Counted from the stretch's first letter, positions 1-7,978 are shown. The stretch: 35,718 nucleotides of DNA from UBA1737 sp964541525 (GCA_964541525.1 CAZIQF010000018.1:1-35718); one strand, 5' to 3'. Program-made: numbers and translations. The notes: generated by a model from the letters alone, not told the origin.

Positions 1-93
1 TTATCTTAAAAGATTTATTAATTTATCTTAAAAGATTTATTAATTTATCTTAAAAGATTTATTAATTTATCTTAAAATCTTAAAATCGCAAAA
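1..93. repeat. 22-bp AT-rich tandem repeat
   Basis: The motif cttaaaagatttattaattt recurs with a 22-bp period at 5, 27 and 49, and a partial fourth unit starts at 71. The array runs off the window edge. Related sequence reappears on the other side of the insertion sequence, at about 1555-1625. No coding potential is visible. Confidence 0.85.
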
Positions 94-110
94 TCTCAAA
101 AGATTTTACA

Positions 111-139
111 GAACCACTAATGAAAATTAGTTCCTTTTT
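111..139 (+). terminator. Hairpin with T-tail beside the IS
   Basis: ACTAA (116-120) pairs with TTAGT (127-131), extended by GAA/TTC across a CC bulge, and is followed by a run of T. It resembles the hairpin at 1637-1669, and both follow the same AT-rich repeat ending in agaacc. It could terminate an upstream transcript or simply belong to the repeat. Confidence 0.45.
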
Positions 140-1485
140 GGCGTATTAATTAGACTTTAAGAATATTATTTTTTATTCGTTTTAAGTATTTTATATCTAA
201 AAACATCGAAATCAGAATAACCAAATCCGATTCTTTTTATTGTTTTACAAAAATTATTTTTACCTTCTATAAAACCATTAGATAATCTTTTGTGAGTTAC
301 AGGATCAATTATAAATGAATTTGTTATTTCGTTTATCCATGATTTATATGTTAGTGCAGTCTTTTTAAATTCTTTTAAATTAAATTCTGATTTCTCAACT
401 TTGTCACACCATTCAAGTATATCTTTTCTAGCTGTTTCATATGAAGAAAATTTAGCTATTTTGTATAGTTATTGAAGTAGAAGATAGGCTTCTTCAAGTT
501 CTTTATCACTATTTACACAATATTCGATTACAGATTGATATGATGTAAAACCATATGTGTTTTTATTAACTTGTTGATCAAAAAACCAAGATTCTTTAGA
601 ATAAGTATTAGCAATTAATAATTTGTAATATTTTTTAATGATAGCTGCATATCTTAATTTATCAGAATCTTTAATTTTAGATTTTAAAATATTGTTCATA
701 ATAGAAATTCTAGTTTTATTAAAAGCCTCAGTAGTAAGTCTAATCCAGTGAAATCTGTCAGCTATATGAATACTATTCCAAAAAAGATTCTTACAAATCG
801 TTCTATAAGATTCAAAAAGGTCAGTTACAACGTATTCTACGCTTAAACGCTCTGATTTATCAATAGTGTTAAAATAGTAGTAAATATAGTCTTGTAAGCG
901 TGATGGAAGAATATCAAGTATTTCACCAGATTCAGGATCACCAATAATAAGAGCATATTTACCAGCAATGGTAGAAGCTTTAAATTCATCAATACAAATA
1001 ATGCGAGTTAATGAACATCTATAATCATGAATGTTTTTCTTAAATTCATTAGAAACAGTAGTTTGAGAAACATTGGTTCTTTGAGATGCATCTTTAAATG
1101 ATTGTTTATAGGTAGATTCTTTAATTATTTGATTCTTTAAATTTATAGAAATTGATTTTCTGAAATCTACAATATTGTTAGGTTGGTTAAAAGAATTACC
1201 ACAGTAATTACATTTGAAGCGAATTTGGTGGAATAAAATAGTAGTTGGATAACCATTAATAGGTAGATATTTAATGCTTCTAGTATATGTGGAATTTTTA
1301 GTTAATGATAATCCTCCGCATTTAGGACAATTAATGTCATAATTTCTAATTTGAACAATATCAATATAATAGGAATTATTTATAAATTCTACTTTGGTTA
1401 TTAATATATGTTTGTCTTGAAAATCAAGTAATTTTAGTGTATAATCATTGTTGTTCATGGGACTCCTTTCCTAAATTAATACGCC
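140..1485 (-). mobile_element. ISL3-like insertion sequence, inactivated
   Basis: Near-perfect terminal inverted repeats, ggcgtattaattag at 140-153 and its reverse complement with one extra T at 1471-1485, enclose a single transposase reading frame on the minus strand. The element is about 1.35 kb, within the ISL3 size range. I see no matching 8-bp target duplication (flanks tccttttt and aatattat). A similar AT-rich repeat lies outside both ends (64-115 and 1576-1625). Confidence 0.7.
166..1458 (-). pseudogene. ISL3-family transposase with internal stop
   Basis: This is a DDE transposase of the ISL3 type. The N-terminus has the zinc-finger pattern CPKC (C44, C47) and CNYC (C83, C86). The first two catalytic acids appear to be D157 in CIDEF and D213 in VVTDLF. 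The frame hits a TAA at 469-471 after residue 329. The same frame continues without another stop to 166 and encodes a typical C-terminus including LSNGFIEGKNN, whose Glu is the likely third catalytic residue. The stop therefore separates the catalytic Glu from the rest, so the gene is probably dead unless the stop is suppressed. The start at 1458 is supported by AAAGGAG just upstream. Confidence 0.85.
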
Positions 1486-1516
1486 AATATTATTATAGGA
1501 AAACATGAACAAAAAT

Positions 1517-1552
1517 AAAAGCGTTTAGTATTTAACAATACTAGACGCTTTT
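1517..1552. terminator. Strong bidirectional hairpin
   Basis: A 16-bp stem, AAAAGCGTTTAGTATT with loop TAAC and its complement (one G-T pair), has A-run and T-run ends. It can act as a terminator on either strand and lies just outside the right end of the IS. Confidence 0.8.
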
Positions 1553-1554
1553 TA

Positions 1555-1625
1555 ATTATCTTAAAAGATTTTATAATTTATCTTAAAATCTTAAAATCTG
1601 AAAACCATAAAAGATTTTATAGAAC
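1555..1625. repeat. AT-rich repeat matching the left IS flank
   Basis: The segment contains cttaaaag, cttaaaatc and a final aaaagattttatagaacc. It corresponds closely to 64-115 on the other side of the IS, where the last motif reads aaaagattttacagaacc. It is a direct repeat bracketing the IS and the 1517-1552 hairpin. Confidence 0.7.
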
Positions 1626-1636
1626 CAAAAAATATA

Positions 1637-1669
1637 GGAACTAGTATAATAAATGCTAGTTCCTTTTTT
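1637..1669 (+). terminator. Rho-independent terminator
   Basis: GGAACTAG (1637-1644) pairs perfectly with CTAGTTCC (1656-1663) and is followed by six T. There is no intact upstream plus-strand gene in the window for it to serve. Confidence 0.7.
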
Positions 1670-1736
1670 GCTTTCATAAATATAATAGACTTATAGATTA
1701 TTAATAAAATTATAGTGATGAACAAAAAGGTGTATC

Positions 1737-1817
1737 GTGAAACATTTTGTTCAGTAAAAAGACTAAATGAAACATTTTGTTCACTAAAACATTAATATGC
1801 AACATTTCGTCCACCAC
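1737..1817. repeat. Three degenerate repeats at 30-bp period
   Basis: Units at 1738, 1768 and 1798 share tgaaacattttgttca, with the third decayed to tgcaacatttcgtcca. A partial inverted copy, tgaacaaaa, lies at 1718. Repeats like this occur at the ends of IS21-type elements, but no istA or istB remnant is visible, so that assignment is only a guess. Confidence 0.6.
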
Positions 1818-1836
1818 ACACATTTTTTGAAATCTA

Positions 1837-1866
1837 TTAGTCTTCTATGTAGGACTAATTTTTTTA
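1837..1866 (+). terminator. Hairpin terminator
   Basis: TTAGTC (1837-1842) and GACTAA (1853-1858) form a stem around a 10-nt loop, followed by seven T. It lies within the repeat-rich stretch without a gene. Confidence 0.6.
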
Positions 1867-2115
1867 TTTTATTATACCTATTTAGTCAAAAATATGGCTA
1901 CATAGGTTATTTTTTATGCATTTATGAAACATTTAGATTTAAAGACTATGTGAGATTAATGAAAAATTTAGCATATAAGATGATCAAACACCATGATGAT
2001 AAAGATGTTTTTATAATAAAAGAAATTCACTTAAAACTAGAAAAAAATATATTAGTACTAGTGGAGGCTGCTGAAAAAGTCTCAAAACATTGGGAGTGGT
2101 TGTTAATGATAAAAT
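1867..2115 (+). other. Gene-free stretch, possible decayed coding DNA
   Basis: An open frame of 106 codons starts at 1797, crosses the 30-bp repeat and the hairpin above, and ends at 2117. It has no ribosome site and no recognisable domain. Its last third reads like a coding remnant, with acidic and basic residues ending in KHWEWLLMIK, but I cannot assign it. I treat it as non-coding or degenerate. Confidence 0.4.
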
Positions 2116-2178
2116 AAAGATAACCAAAAAAGACAAAGTTAAAATTACCAATTAACTTTGCCTGGTGGTTATCTTTTT
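2116..2178 (+). terminator. Nested double-stem terminator
   Basis: AAAGATAACC (2116-2125) pairs with GGTTATCTTT (2167-2176), enclosing a second stem CAAAGTTAA/TTAACTTTG, then a T-run. The phrase gataaaataaagataacc just before it recurs at 10458, so this is part of a scattered repeat. Confidence 0.75.
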
Positions 2179-2230
2179 TTGCAACTGAGTTAAATATGAT
2201 CCGCGAACTGGGAAAATGAGAAAAACAAAA

Positions 2231-2398
2231 GTTGATGTAAAGTTATTTAACTTAGATGTTATTATTTCAGTAGGATATCGAGTTAATTCAAAAAAAGGAA
2301 CATTATTTAGATAATGGTCAAATAATGTATTAAAAGAATATTTATTAATAGGTTATGTGATTAATAAAGAAAGTTCACTTGTAACTAAAATTGTATAA
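2231..2398 (+). pseudogene. RhuM-family gene fragment
   Basis: The frame reads VDVKLFNLDVIISVGYRVNS and continues through an internal TAA after TLFR to KEYLLIGYVINK and SSLVTKIV before a final TAA. It is homologous to about residues 76-130 of the intact RhuM protein at 10895-11761. It lacks the start, the DNA-binding N-terminus and the C-terminal domain. It directly precedes a longer RhuM copy, so it is the remnant of an older tandem copy. Confidence 0.8.
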
Positions 2399-2414
2399 AA
2401 AAGGGGATGGTTAT

Positions 2415-3274
2415 ATGAATAATAATAAATATGCATTAGTAAAATTTATTGACAATGATTTGGAATTGGATATTACAATTTCACCTGAAGAAGATAATAT
2501 ATGGCTTTCTAAAAATAAAATTGCAGAATTGTTTGGGATAGAAGTGTTATTTCCAAACACATAAAGAAAATATTTGATGACTATGAATGTGATGAAAAAA
2601 GCAATGTGCAAAAAATGCACATTCCTAATTCAGATAAGTTGGTAGAATTTTATAGCTTAGATATTATTATTGCAGTTGGGTTTAAAACAAATTCTAAAAG
2701 AGCTATAATATTTAGAAGATGGGCAAATAAAGTATTAAAAGAATATTTAATAAAAGGTTATGTTATTAATAAAGAAAGAACACTTGTAACTAATGAAAAC
2801 TATATAAGACTTATTAATAAAGTAGAGTCATTAGATGAAAGGGTTAGTAATATTGAAAACAATTATAAACCACAAGAATTTAAAAACTCTAGAATTTTTT
2901 TTGATGGACAGCTTTATGATGCATATACTTTAATACAATCAATATTTGAATTAGCTAATAATGAAATCATTATTATTGATAATTATGTAGATAGGACAAT
3001 ACTTGATAGATTATTAGTTAAAAAAAGTAATGTACAAGTAATTATATATACTAATATTAACTCAAGATTATTAGGTAGAGATATAAATACATTTAATAGT
3101 CAATATGGTGGATTAGATGTAAGATATACTAAAAATGTGCATGATAGATATATTATTATCGATCAAAATAAAATTTATCATTTAGGACATTCAATAAAAG
3201 ATTTAGGGAAAAAGATATTTTCAATTAGCCAATCAGAAAGTAGATTAATAACAAAATTACTAAATAATATATAG
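2415..3274 (+). pseudogene. RhuM/PLD-like gene, frameshifted (copy A)
   Basis: The gene starts at ATG 2415 behind AAGGGGATGG and begins MNNNKYALVKFIDND, like the intact paralogue at 10895. After LFG the frame breaks. Inserting four bases at about 2538-2541, turning one GATA into two, restores the family sequence FGIDRSVISKHIKKIF and the frame then runs to 3274. In the present sequence the first frame stops at 2562-2564. The rest encodes the RhuM core and a PLD-like C-terminal domain with NVHDRYIIID and HLGHS. An ATG at 2606 could still yield a 222-residue protein without the N-terminus. Copy B at 21708 carries the identical lesion. The 73-nt element starts 4 nt after the stop. Confidence 0.85.
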
Positions 3275-3278
3275 AAAA

Positions 3279-3351
3279 GACTTATCATCCCATATACCTA
3301 TATAAAAGATAGATATTGTAGCAGTTAGGCATTAGAATGTGTCTATAAGTC
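3279..3351 (+). ncRNA. 73-nt 3'UTR element, copy 1
   Basis: The ends GACTTAT and ATAAGTC pair. Positions 14-18 (ATATA) pair with TGTGT near the 3' end through two wobbles. It is identical to copy 5 at 22572. It lies between the RhuM copy A stop and a terminator at 3424, so it should be part of that transcript. RNA function is inferred from structure and conservation. Confidence 0.65.
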
Positions 3352-3423
3352 ATCAATATTAATCGTAGATTAATGATATTTATAGTAAAAATATAGAGGC
3401 TTTAGGACCTATTTTAAAGACTT

Positions 3424-3450
3424 TGTTCCATATTTTGAGCAATTTTTTTA
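3424..3450 (+). terminator. Terminator after RhuM copy A
   Basis: TGTTC (3424-3428) pairs with GAGCA (3437-3441) with one wobble, and seven T follow. It is homologous to the terminator at 11890-11916 after the intact RhuM gene. Confidence 0.75.
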
Positions 3451-3478
3451 TTTTCTAGAGAAGTTATTAGATTTTTGC

Positions 3479-3547
3479 AACTAATGGGATTTGAATATAG
3501 GGTATTTTATGGAGGTTTGAAAAATAGTCGGTTGATGGGATTTGAAC
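3479..3547. repeat. tRNA T-arm-like direct repeats
   Basis: Two units containing aatgggatttgaa and gatgggatttgaac lie about 52 bp apart. Read on the minus strand they give GTTCAAATCCC, resembling a tRNA T-loop and 3' half, but no full tRNA folds. The same pair follows the copies at 11944, 14474 and 22772. Confidence 0.7.
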
Positions 3548-3603
3548 TATCTTTATTTGAAATTAACTTTGTTATAATGTATAATATAATTAAGATAATT
3601 TAC

Positions 3604-3634
3604 TTGACTCTCCAGTTAACTGTAATGTTATAAT
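3604..3634 (+). promoter_or_regulatory. MerR-type promoter with 19-bp spacer
   Basis: TTGACT (3604-3609) and TATAAT (3629-3634) are separated by exactly 19 bp, the lengthened spacer typical of MerR-controlled promoters. The spacer carries the dyad-like ctccagttaactg. It lies 45 bp upstream of the merR start, so autoregulation is likely in the ancestral gene. Confidence 0.8.
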
Positions 3635-3678
3635 CATATTGTAATAAGTTATCTAGCAATTATTACAAAGGAGGCTTT

Positions 3679-4637
3679 ATGAAATATTTAAGAATAGGTG
3701 ATTTTTCTAATGTTGTAAGAGTTAGTGTAAAAACTATCAGATTCTATGAAGAAAAAGGATTGATAAAACCAGCTTACATTGATAAATATACAGGATATAG
3801 ATATTATGATGAAAAAAACATAGAACAAATATTAATGATATTACAATATAAGAATATGGGCTTTACATTAGAAGAAATAAAAAATATTAATCCTAATCTA
3901 CTTGTTTCAAAAGTTGAATCTTTAAAAGATCAAATAATTGATATAAAGAAAAATATTAGTCATATTGAATCGATGATTGAAAAGGAGAGTGTAGTGAATT
4001 TGTATTTGTAAATGATGAGAAAGTGATTGGAAAATGGGAATTATTAAAAGATGAACCATTTCCTTTTAATGAATTATACTTTTTACCAAATGGAAAAGAA
4101 TATTGGGTATTTAGTTGGACTAAAGGATATTTAAAAATTATCGATACGTATCATCTATATGAAATAGTTGATAATATATTAGTACTTAGTGTTGTTGACG
4201 TAAATGGAGAAATTGGTAAGAAAGTTAAATTTAAAAAAATCGATAATAATGAATATTCTATTGATGATATAAGACAAGTAGATGATGTTAGTTATGAATT
4301 TATAAATGATGAAAATGTATTAGGAATATGGAGATCAATTGCATTTACATATAGTGATGATATTGGAGAAGTAATAAAAGAAAAAAAGGATGGTCTGTTT
4401 TTACAAAGATTAATATTTTGTAAAGATGGAAAATTAATTGAAGAAAATAAAAATGTTATTAGTAATCATCTACTATGGACAAAAAGTAAAGTAATAGATA
4501 ATAAATATAGTATGACATCAGCAAAATATGATATAGTAAAAATATAAAATATAAAATATTTGACTTATGAATGGAAATCGGGAGACTATATATTTTGGAA
4601 AAGAAAACCTGGCAAATATATTCTAATAAAAGAATAA
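3679..4637 (+). pseudogene. MerR-family regulator, broken twice
   Basis: The first segment (3679-4011) is a MerR winged helix-turn-helix, with IGDFSNVVRVSVKTIRFYEE and YTGYRYYDE, starting behind AAAGGAGG. Its frame ends at 4011, but EFVFVNDEKVIGKWE continues in another frame from about 3995, indicating an indel near 3985-3995. That second segment (GTG at 4023 possible) is an effector-type domain ending at a TAA at 4545-4547. The same frame then reads TYEWKSGDYIFWKRKPGKY to a stop at 4635-4637, the usual C-terminus of this MerR-plus-effector family as I remember it. One gene has therefore lost its frame once and gained a stop once. A free DNA-binding peptide may still be made. Confidence 0.75.
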
Positions 4638-4885
4638 TAATTTGTGTCGGTTTATGTCGGTATAAATGTTGTTTTATATTTAATAGATTTTAAAAATATA
4701 AGGAATTAAAAAAATAAATGATAAATAATATTTTTGATCATAACATTGTTAAAATTTTAATGCAAAAAAATGCGTAAATACGTAAAAAATATTATTACTT
4801 ATAGGTACTATAATTAAAGTTAAGAAATTACTTAACATGAGTATTTAAAAAACTATTATGCATAAAATAATATAGAATAAAACAT
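4638..4885. other. AT-rich intergenic DNA
   Basis: No frame, repeat or hairpin that I can support. It carries many A/T runs and separates the broken MerR gene from the next promoter. Confidence 0.6.
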
Positions 4886-4914
4886 TTGATTTATTACCCA
4901 TAATATAGTATAAT
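4886..4914 (+). promoter_or_regulatory. Promoter of AlbA_2-domain gene
   Basis: TTGATT (4886-4891) and TATAAT (4909-4914) are spaced by 17 bp, ending 26 bp before the start codon at 4941. Confidence 0.7.
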
Positions 4915-4940
4915 TAATTTAAAGAAAGGTGGGTATTAAA

Positions 4941-6332
4941 ATGAGCAAAATAAAAGAAATAATAAATGAATGTCGCTCATATGAAGATGAACGTGAATGG
5001 TTTGAATTCAAAGAAAATGTTTTTTTAGTTGATCATGTAGGTGAATATATTTCTGCTTTATCAAATAGTGCCGCAATGCTTGGTAGAAAATACGGATATT
5101 TAATTTGGGGAGTTAATGATAAAACTCATGAAATAATGGATACTAATATTGATTATAATAAATCAATTAGTAATGAACCAATTAAACACTATTTAGCTAG
5201 AAAATTAAATCCAAGTATTTCATTTGAATTTGAAGAAACAACTATAGATAATAAAAGAGTAGTAATACTTATAATACCTGCTGCAAAAATTGTACCAACA
5301 TCATTTGATGATGTAAGATATATTAGGATTGGATCTAGTAAAGAGACTCTAAAAAAATACCCTGAACGAGAAGCTCGTCTATTTTCTATATTAACTTTTG
5401 GGTTGCCTACAATAAATAATACTTCTTCTGAATACCAAAATTTAACTTTCAATCAATTAATTACTTACTATGGTACTAAAGGAATTATGTTGAATGAATC
5501 AAATTTTAAAACCAATTTACATCTTTTAACTAGTGATGGAAAATATAATATTATGGCACAACTTCTTTCAGATAATTCATATGTTCCAATAAGAGTTGCT
5601 ATATTTGAAGGAAAAACAAAAGCAAGTAAGTTATATTCTGTAAAAGAGTTTGGTTATAAATGTTTATTGTATTCTTTATATGAAGTATTAAATTATGGTG
5701 AAATACTAAACATCCCTCAAGCAGATGAAAATGAAAGAATTATGGAAAGAAAAGAGATTCCATTATTTAATTTTGATGTATATAGAGAAGCTGTTATTAA
5801 TGCATTTCTTCATAATGAGTGGATTAATTTAAATGAACCTATGATTACTTTTTATTCTGATAGAATAGAAATTATGTCTAGAGGTACACTATCTCCACTT
5901 CAAACATTAGAAGGATTTTACAAAGGACATTCAATTCCGATTAATGATAAACTTTCTGAATTATTTTTACAATTACATATAAGTGAAAAAACAGGAAGAG
6001 GAATTCCTAAAATTATCAGTGTTTATGGAAAAGAATCCATAGAAGTAAACGATAATAATTTAACTGTAACAATTCCATTTAATAGAGTCAATGAAAACAA
6101 TAAAGTGGGTAATAAAGTGGGTAATAAAGTGGGTAATAAAAATTTAAACAACTCACAAATTAAAGTTTTAGCAGAAATAAGAAATAATCCTAATATTACT
6201 AAACAACAACTTATGACTTTATGCGAATTAGGCAAAACATCAATTGATAATATTATATCAAGACTTAAGAAACATGGATATATTGAACGAATTGGTTCTA
6301 ACAAAACTGGTTATTGGAAAGTAAATGAATAG
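4941..6332 (+). CDS. AlbA_2/Schlafen ATPase-type regulator
   Basis: A 463-residue protein. Residues about 10-150 form an AlbA_2 (Schlafen AAA_4) domain, with EWFEFKEN and SALSNSAAMLGRKYGYLIWG. Residues about 280-370 match the HATPase_c_4 domain that usually follows it, with YREAVINAFLHNEW and EKTGRGIPKI. The C-terminus (about 400-460) is a winged helix. Such proteins are common in mobile islands as putative regulators or phage-defence genes; the exact activity is unknown. The start at 4941 is preferred over GTG 4929 because AAAGAAAGGTGG is well placed for it. A perfect three-fold 12-bp repeat (about 6103-6138) encodes KVGN units in the linker and could change length by slippage. A 73-nt element lies 66 nt downstream. 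Confidence 0.85.
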   Translation: MSKIKEIINECRSYEDEREWFEFKENVFLVDHVGEYISALSNSAAMLGRKYGYLIWGVNDKTHEIMDTNIDYNKSISNEPIKHYLARKLNPSISFEFEETTIDNKRVVILIIPAAKIVPTSFDDVRYIRIGSSKETLKKYPEREARLFSILTFGLPTINNTSSEYQNLTFNQLITYYGTKGIMLNESNFKTNLHLLTSDGKYNIMAQLLSDNSYVPIRVAIFEGKTKASKLYSVKEFGYKCLLYSLYEVLNYGEILNIPQADENERIMERKEIPLFNFDVYREAVINAFLHNEWINLNEPMITFYSDRIEIMSRGTLSPLQTLEGFYKGHSIPINDKLSELFLQLHISEKTGRGIPKIISVYGKESIEVNDNNLTVTIPFNRVNENNKVGNKVGNKVGNKNLNNSQIKVLAEIRNNPNITKQQLMTLCELGKTSIDNIISRLKKHGYIERIGSNKTGYWKVNE

Positions 6333-6350
6333 TAATTTAATTAGTGATAG

Positions 6351-6374
6351 ACTATAAGATTTACTCCTTATAGT
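6351..6374. other. Hairpin after the AlbA_2 gene
   Basis: ACTATAAG (6351-6358) pairs perfectly with CTTATAGT (6367-6374) around an 8-nt loop. There is no clean T-run, so termination would be weak. It sits between the stop codon and the 73-nt element. Confidence 0.5.
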
Positions 6375-6398
6375 TTATTACTACTTTCTTTTCTAAGA

Positions 6399-6471
6399 GA
6401 CTTATTGTCCCATACAACTTATAAAAAGATAGATATCGTAGCAGTTAGGCATTAGAATGTGTCTATAAGTC
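6399..6471 (+). ncRNA. 73-nt 3'UTR element, copy 2
   Basis: Same length and 3' half as the other copies. The inner stem uses ATACA against TGTGT, with one wobble where copies 3 and 4 have a C-G pair. It follows the AlbA_2-domain gene at 66 nt and precedes a terminator at 6513. Confidence 0.65.
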
Positions 6472-6512
6472 ATCAGATATTTTAGGGATTTATAGTAAAA
6501 ATACCGAAAATT

Positions 6513-6534
6513 ACTCAAATTGAGTGCTTTTTTT
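6513..6534 (+). terminator. Terminator after 73-nt element copy 2
   Basis: ACTCA (6513-6517) pairs with TGAGT (6521-6525), and seven T follow at 6528-6534. The stem is short. Confidence 0.6.
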
Positions 6535-6554
6535 CGTTTTCAACAGGTATTATT

Positions 6555-6697
6555 CAACGAGATTCGAATGGGTTATTCAACGGGGTTCGAACCATTAGTT
6601 CAACCCCATATAATAGGTGTAAAGACAATGGGATTTGAATGTGTACGTGCAATGAGAATTAAACCTGTACGTGCAACGGGAGTTGAACCATTGCTAT
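6555..6697. repeat. Degenerate 24-bp T-arm-like tandem repeats
   Basis: Units start at 6555 and 6578, then at 6626, 6650 and 6674, with core caacgggagttgaacc and, in the second group, the linker gtacgtg. Read on the minus strand they look like tRNA T-loops (GGTTCGAACCCCG), but I find no acceptor, D or anticodon arms. A 60-codon open frame here is an artefact of the repeats. Confidence 0.65.
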
Positions 6698-6742
6698 ATT
6701 AGCCAATCAAATATATGCTAGTGGTGCAGTAAGGTGAAACAC

Positions 6743-6793
6743 TATATAAACTTTTTTTATATAAGAAAAAAAAATATATATATAGTTTATATA
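6743..6793. repeat. Left palindrome bounding the lipoprotein module
   Basis: TATATAAACT (6743-6752) and AGTTTATATA (6784-6793) are inverted repeats around an A/T core with tatataagaaaaaa. A related palindrome with the same core occurs at 10398-10438. AAGGTG/CACCTT sequences flank this copy outside the arms. Confidence 0.6.
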
Positions 6794-6850
6794 CATATTG
6801 CACCTTGCGTCACCTTGAGGGCGTGGCAATAAGAAAGATAGTGTTAATTC

Positions 6851-6879
6851 TTGAATTTATTCTAAATATATGTTATAAT
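6851..6879 (+). promoter_or_regulatory. Promoter of putative small RNA
   Basis: TTGAAT (6851-6856), a 17-bp spacer and TATAAT (6874-6879). No start codon with a ribosome site follows before the terminator at 6966, so it should drive a short non-coding transcript. Confidence 0.65.
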
Positions 6880-6885
6880 GTATTT

Positions 6886-6999
6886 AGATAATGAATATAT
6901 GCCTTGCCTCTCTCGAAATTGGTCGGGGGGGTAATAGTATTATAAAAAATATTACGTCTATAACTGGATCTTGGTTAAGTATTGCCAAGGTCCTTTTTT
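6886..6999 (+). ncRNA. Putative structured small RNA
   Basis: This stretch of about 114 nt lies between a good promoter and a perfect terminator and has no credible frame. It holds a C/T-rich strand (6906-6913) facing a run of seven G (6925-6931), then GTAATA/TATTAC, then the terminator stem GGATCTTGG/CCAAGGTCC with six T. The G-run is striking in such AT-rich DNA. A second promoter follows for the HTH gene, so this could be an independent sRNA or an upstream attenuator. I do not recognise the family. Confidence 0.55.
6966..6999 (+). terminator. Terminator of the putative small RNA
   Basis: GGATCTTGG (6966-6974) and CCAAGGTCC (6985-6993) form nine pairs (one wobble), followed by six T. Confidence 0.85.
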
Positions 7000-7025
7000 A
7001 CTTAAATTACTCTATTCCACAAAAA

Positions 7026-7080
7026 GTTGAGTGCTTTCAACATAGCGTTTATTGATTATACTCAACATTTTGTGTATAAT
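7026..7080 (+). promoter_or_regulatory. Promoter and operator-like repeats of the HTH gene
   Basis: TTGATT (7052-7057) and TATAAT (7075-7080) are 17 bp apart. GTTGAGT (7026-7032) and ACTCAAC (7060-7066) form an inverted repeat that reaches into the spacer, and GTTGA/TCAAC makes a second one at 7026-7041. These are plausible autoregulatory sites for the HTH protein. Confidence 0.65.
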
Positions 7081-7115
7081 GGAATTGTAAATAAACAAGT
7101 GGAGGATTATTATTT

Positions 7116-7976
7116 ATGAGTATTGGATCTAAGATTAAAGAGTACAGAGCAAAACTTGGCCTAACACAAAAGGATTTGGCTGATAAGCTTTGTGTGACTT
7201 TCCAAGCAGTATCAAGATGGGAGAATGATGAAGTAGAACCATCAATAGATACGATCAAAGAAATGGCTAAACTATTTGAATGTTCTACTGATGAGCTTAT
7301 GGGCTTTGAAGATAGTAAACCAAAAGAAGAACCAAAAGTGGTTGAAGTAGAAAAAGTGGTTTATAAAGAACCTAAACCAGTATTAGGTGTGTGCGAACAT
7401 TGTAATAAACCAATCTTTGAAGGTGATGATCTAAATAGAGTTGAGCAACGTGTTAGATATGGCAGAACATCATCAATAAAGACAAGCATATTGTGTAATA
7501 GTTGTAATAATAAGCGAATCGAAGAAGAAAAGAAACAAGCAGAAGCTAGAAGAAAAGTGGAACTTGACAGTATGCGTAAGCGTAGAATTCACTCATTCGT
7601 ATGGCCTACAATTGTTGCTTTGATATTTATCATTATTGCAATCACTAAGTTTGTTGGTGGAGATAGTCAGACAGGTGGAATATTACTTGGAATAGGATTA
7701 TTCTCATTCCCATTTTTAGGATGTTGGATTTTATTTAATAACTTTGTTCCAGAGATGTGGGTATCTATATCAAGTTGGAGTATTAGATTTCCAGGTGTAA
7801 TATTTACACTAGATTTAGATGGAATATTTTTCTTAATCACAGTTAAGATTTTATTTGGTTTAATTAGTATTTTCATTTCACTAGTAGCAGTTGTATTTGC
7901 AACACTACTAGGAATGGCAGTAGCGGTATTTGTATACCCATTCGCATTAGGTAAAAATTTGAAAGGAATAGAATAG
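7116..7976 (+). CDS. HTH, zinc-ribbon and membrane protein
   Basis: A 286-residue protein in three parts. Residues 1-65 are an Xre-type helix-turn-helix (LTQKDLADKLCVTFQAVSRW). Residues 93-130 hold two CxxC pairs (C93/C96, C127/C130) typical of a zinc ribbon. After a charged helix, residues about 160-286 contain three to four hydrophobic segments. A DNA-binding protein tethered to the membrane is thus predicted, possibly sensing envelope state. The start is supported by GTGGAGG. The stop is 2 nt before the lipoprotein start, so the two are co-transcribed and probably coupled. No catalytic domain is visible. Confidence 0.8.
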   Translation: MSIGSKIKEYRAKLGLTQKDLADKLCVTFQAVSRWENDEVEPSIDTIKEMAKLFECSTDELMGFEDSKPKEEPKVVEVEKVVYKEPKPVLGVCEHCNKPIFEGDDLNRVEQRVRYGRTSSIKTSILCNSCNNKRIEEEKKQAEARRKVELDSMRKRRIHSFVWPTIVALIFIIIAITKFVGGDSQTGGILLGIGLFSFPFLGCWILFNNFVPEMWVSISSWSIRFPGVIFTLDLDGIFFLITVKILFGLISIFISLVAVVFATLLGMAVAVFVYPFALGKNLKGIE

Positions 7977-7978
7977 AC

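Noticed and set aside
1..93. CRISPR array
   Set aside because: The 22-bp units are directly adjacent with no variable spacers and no cas genes are nearby.
1797..2117. 106-codon open frame
   Set aside because: Its start lies in a 30-bp repeat unit and it crosses a terminator hairpin; no ribosome site and no domain.
3479..3547. Possible tRNA gene on the minus strand
   Set aside because: Only a T-loop-like core is present; no acceptor, D or anticodon arms can be folded. The same holds for the other repeats of this type.
3479..3547. Integron attC sites
   Set aside because: The repeats lack the paired R and L boxes with GTTRRRY/RYYYAAC ends, and no integrase is in the window.
6520..6702. 60-codon open frame with GFEP-like repeats
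   Set aside because: It is the translation of T-arm-like repeats, a known source of false ORFs, and has no ribosome site.
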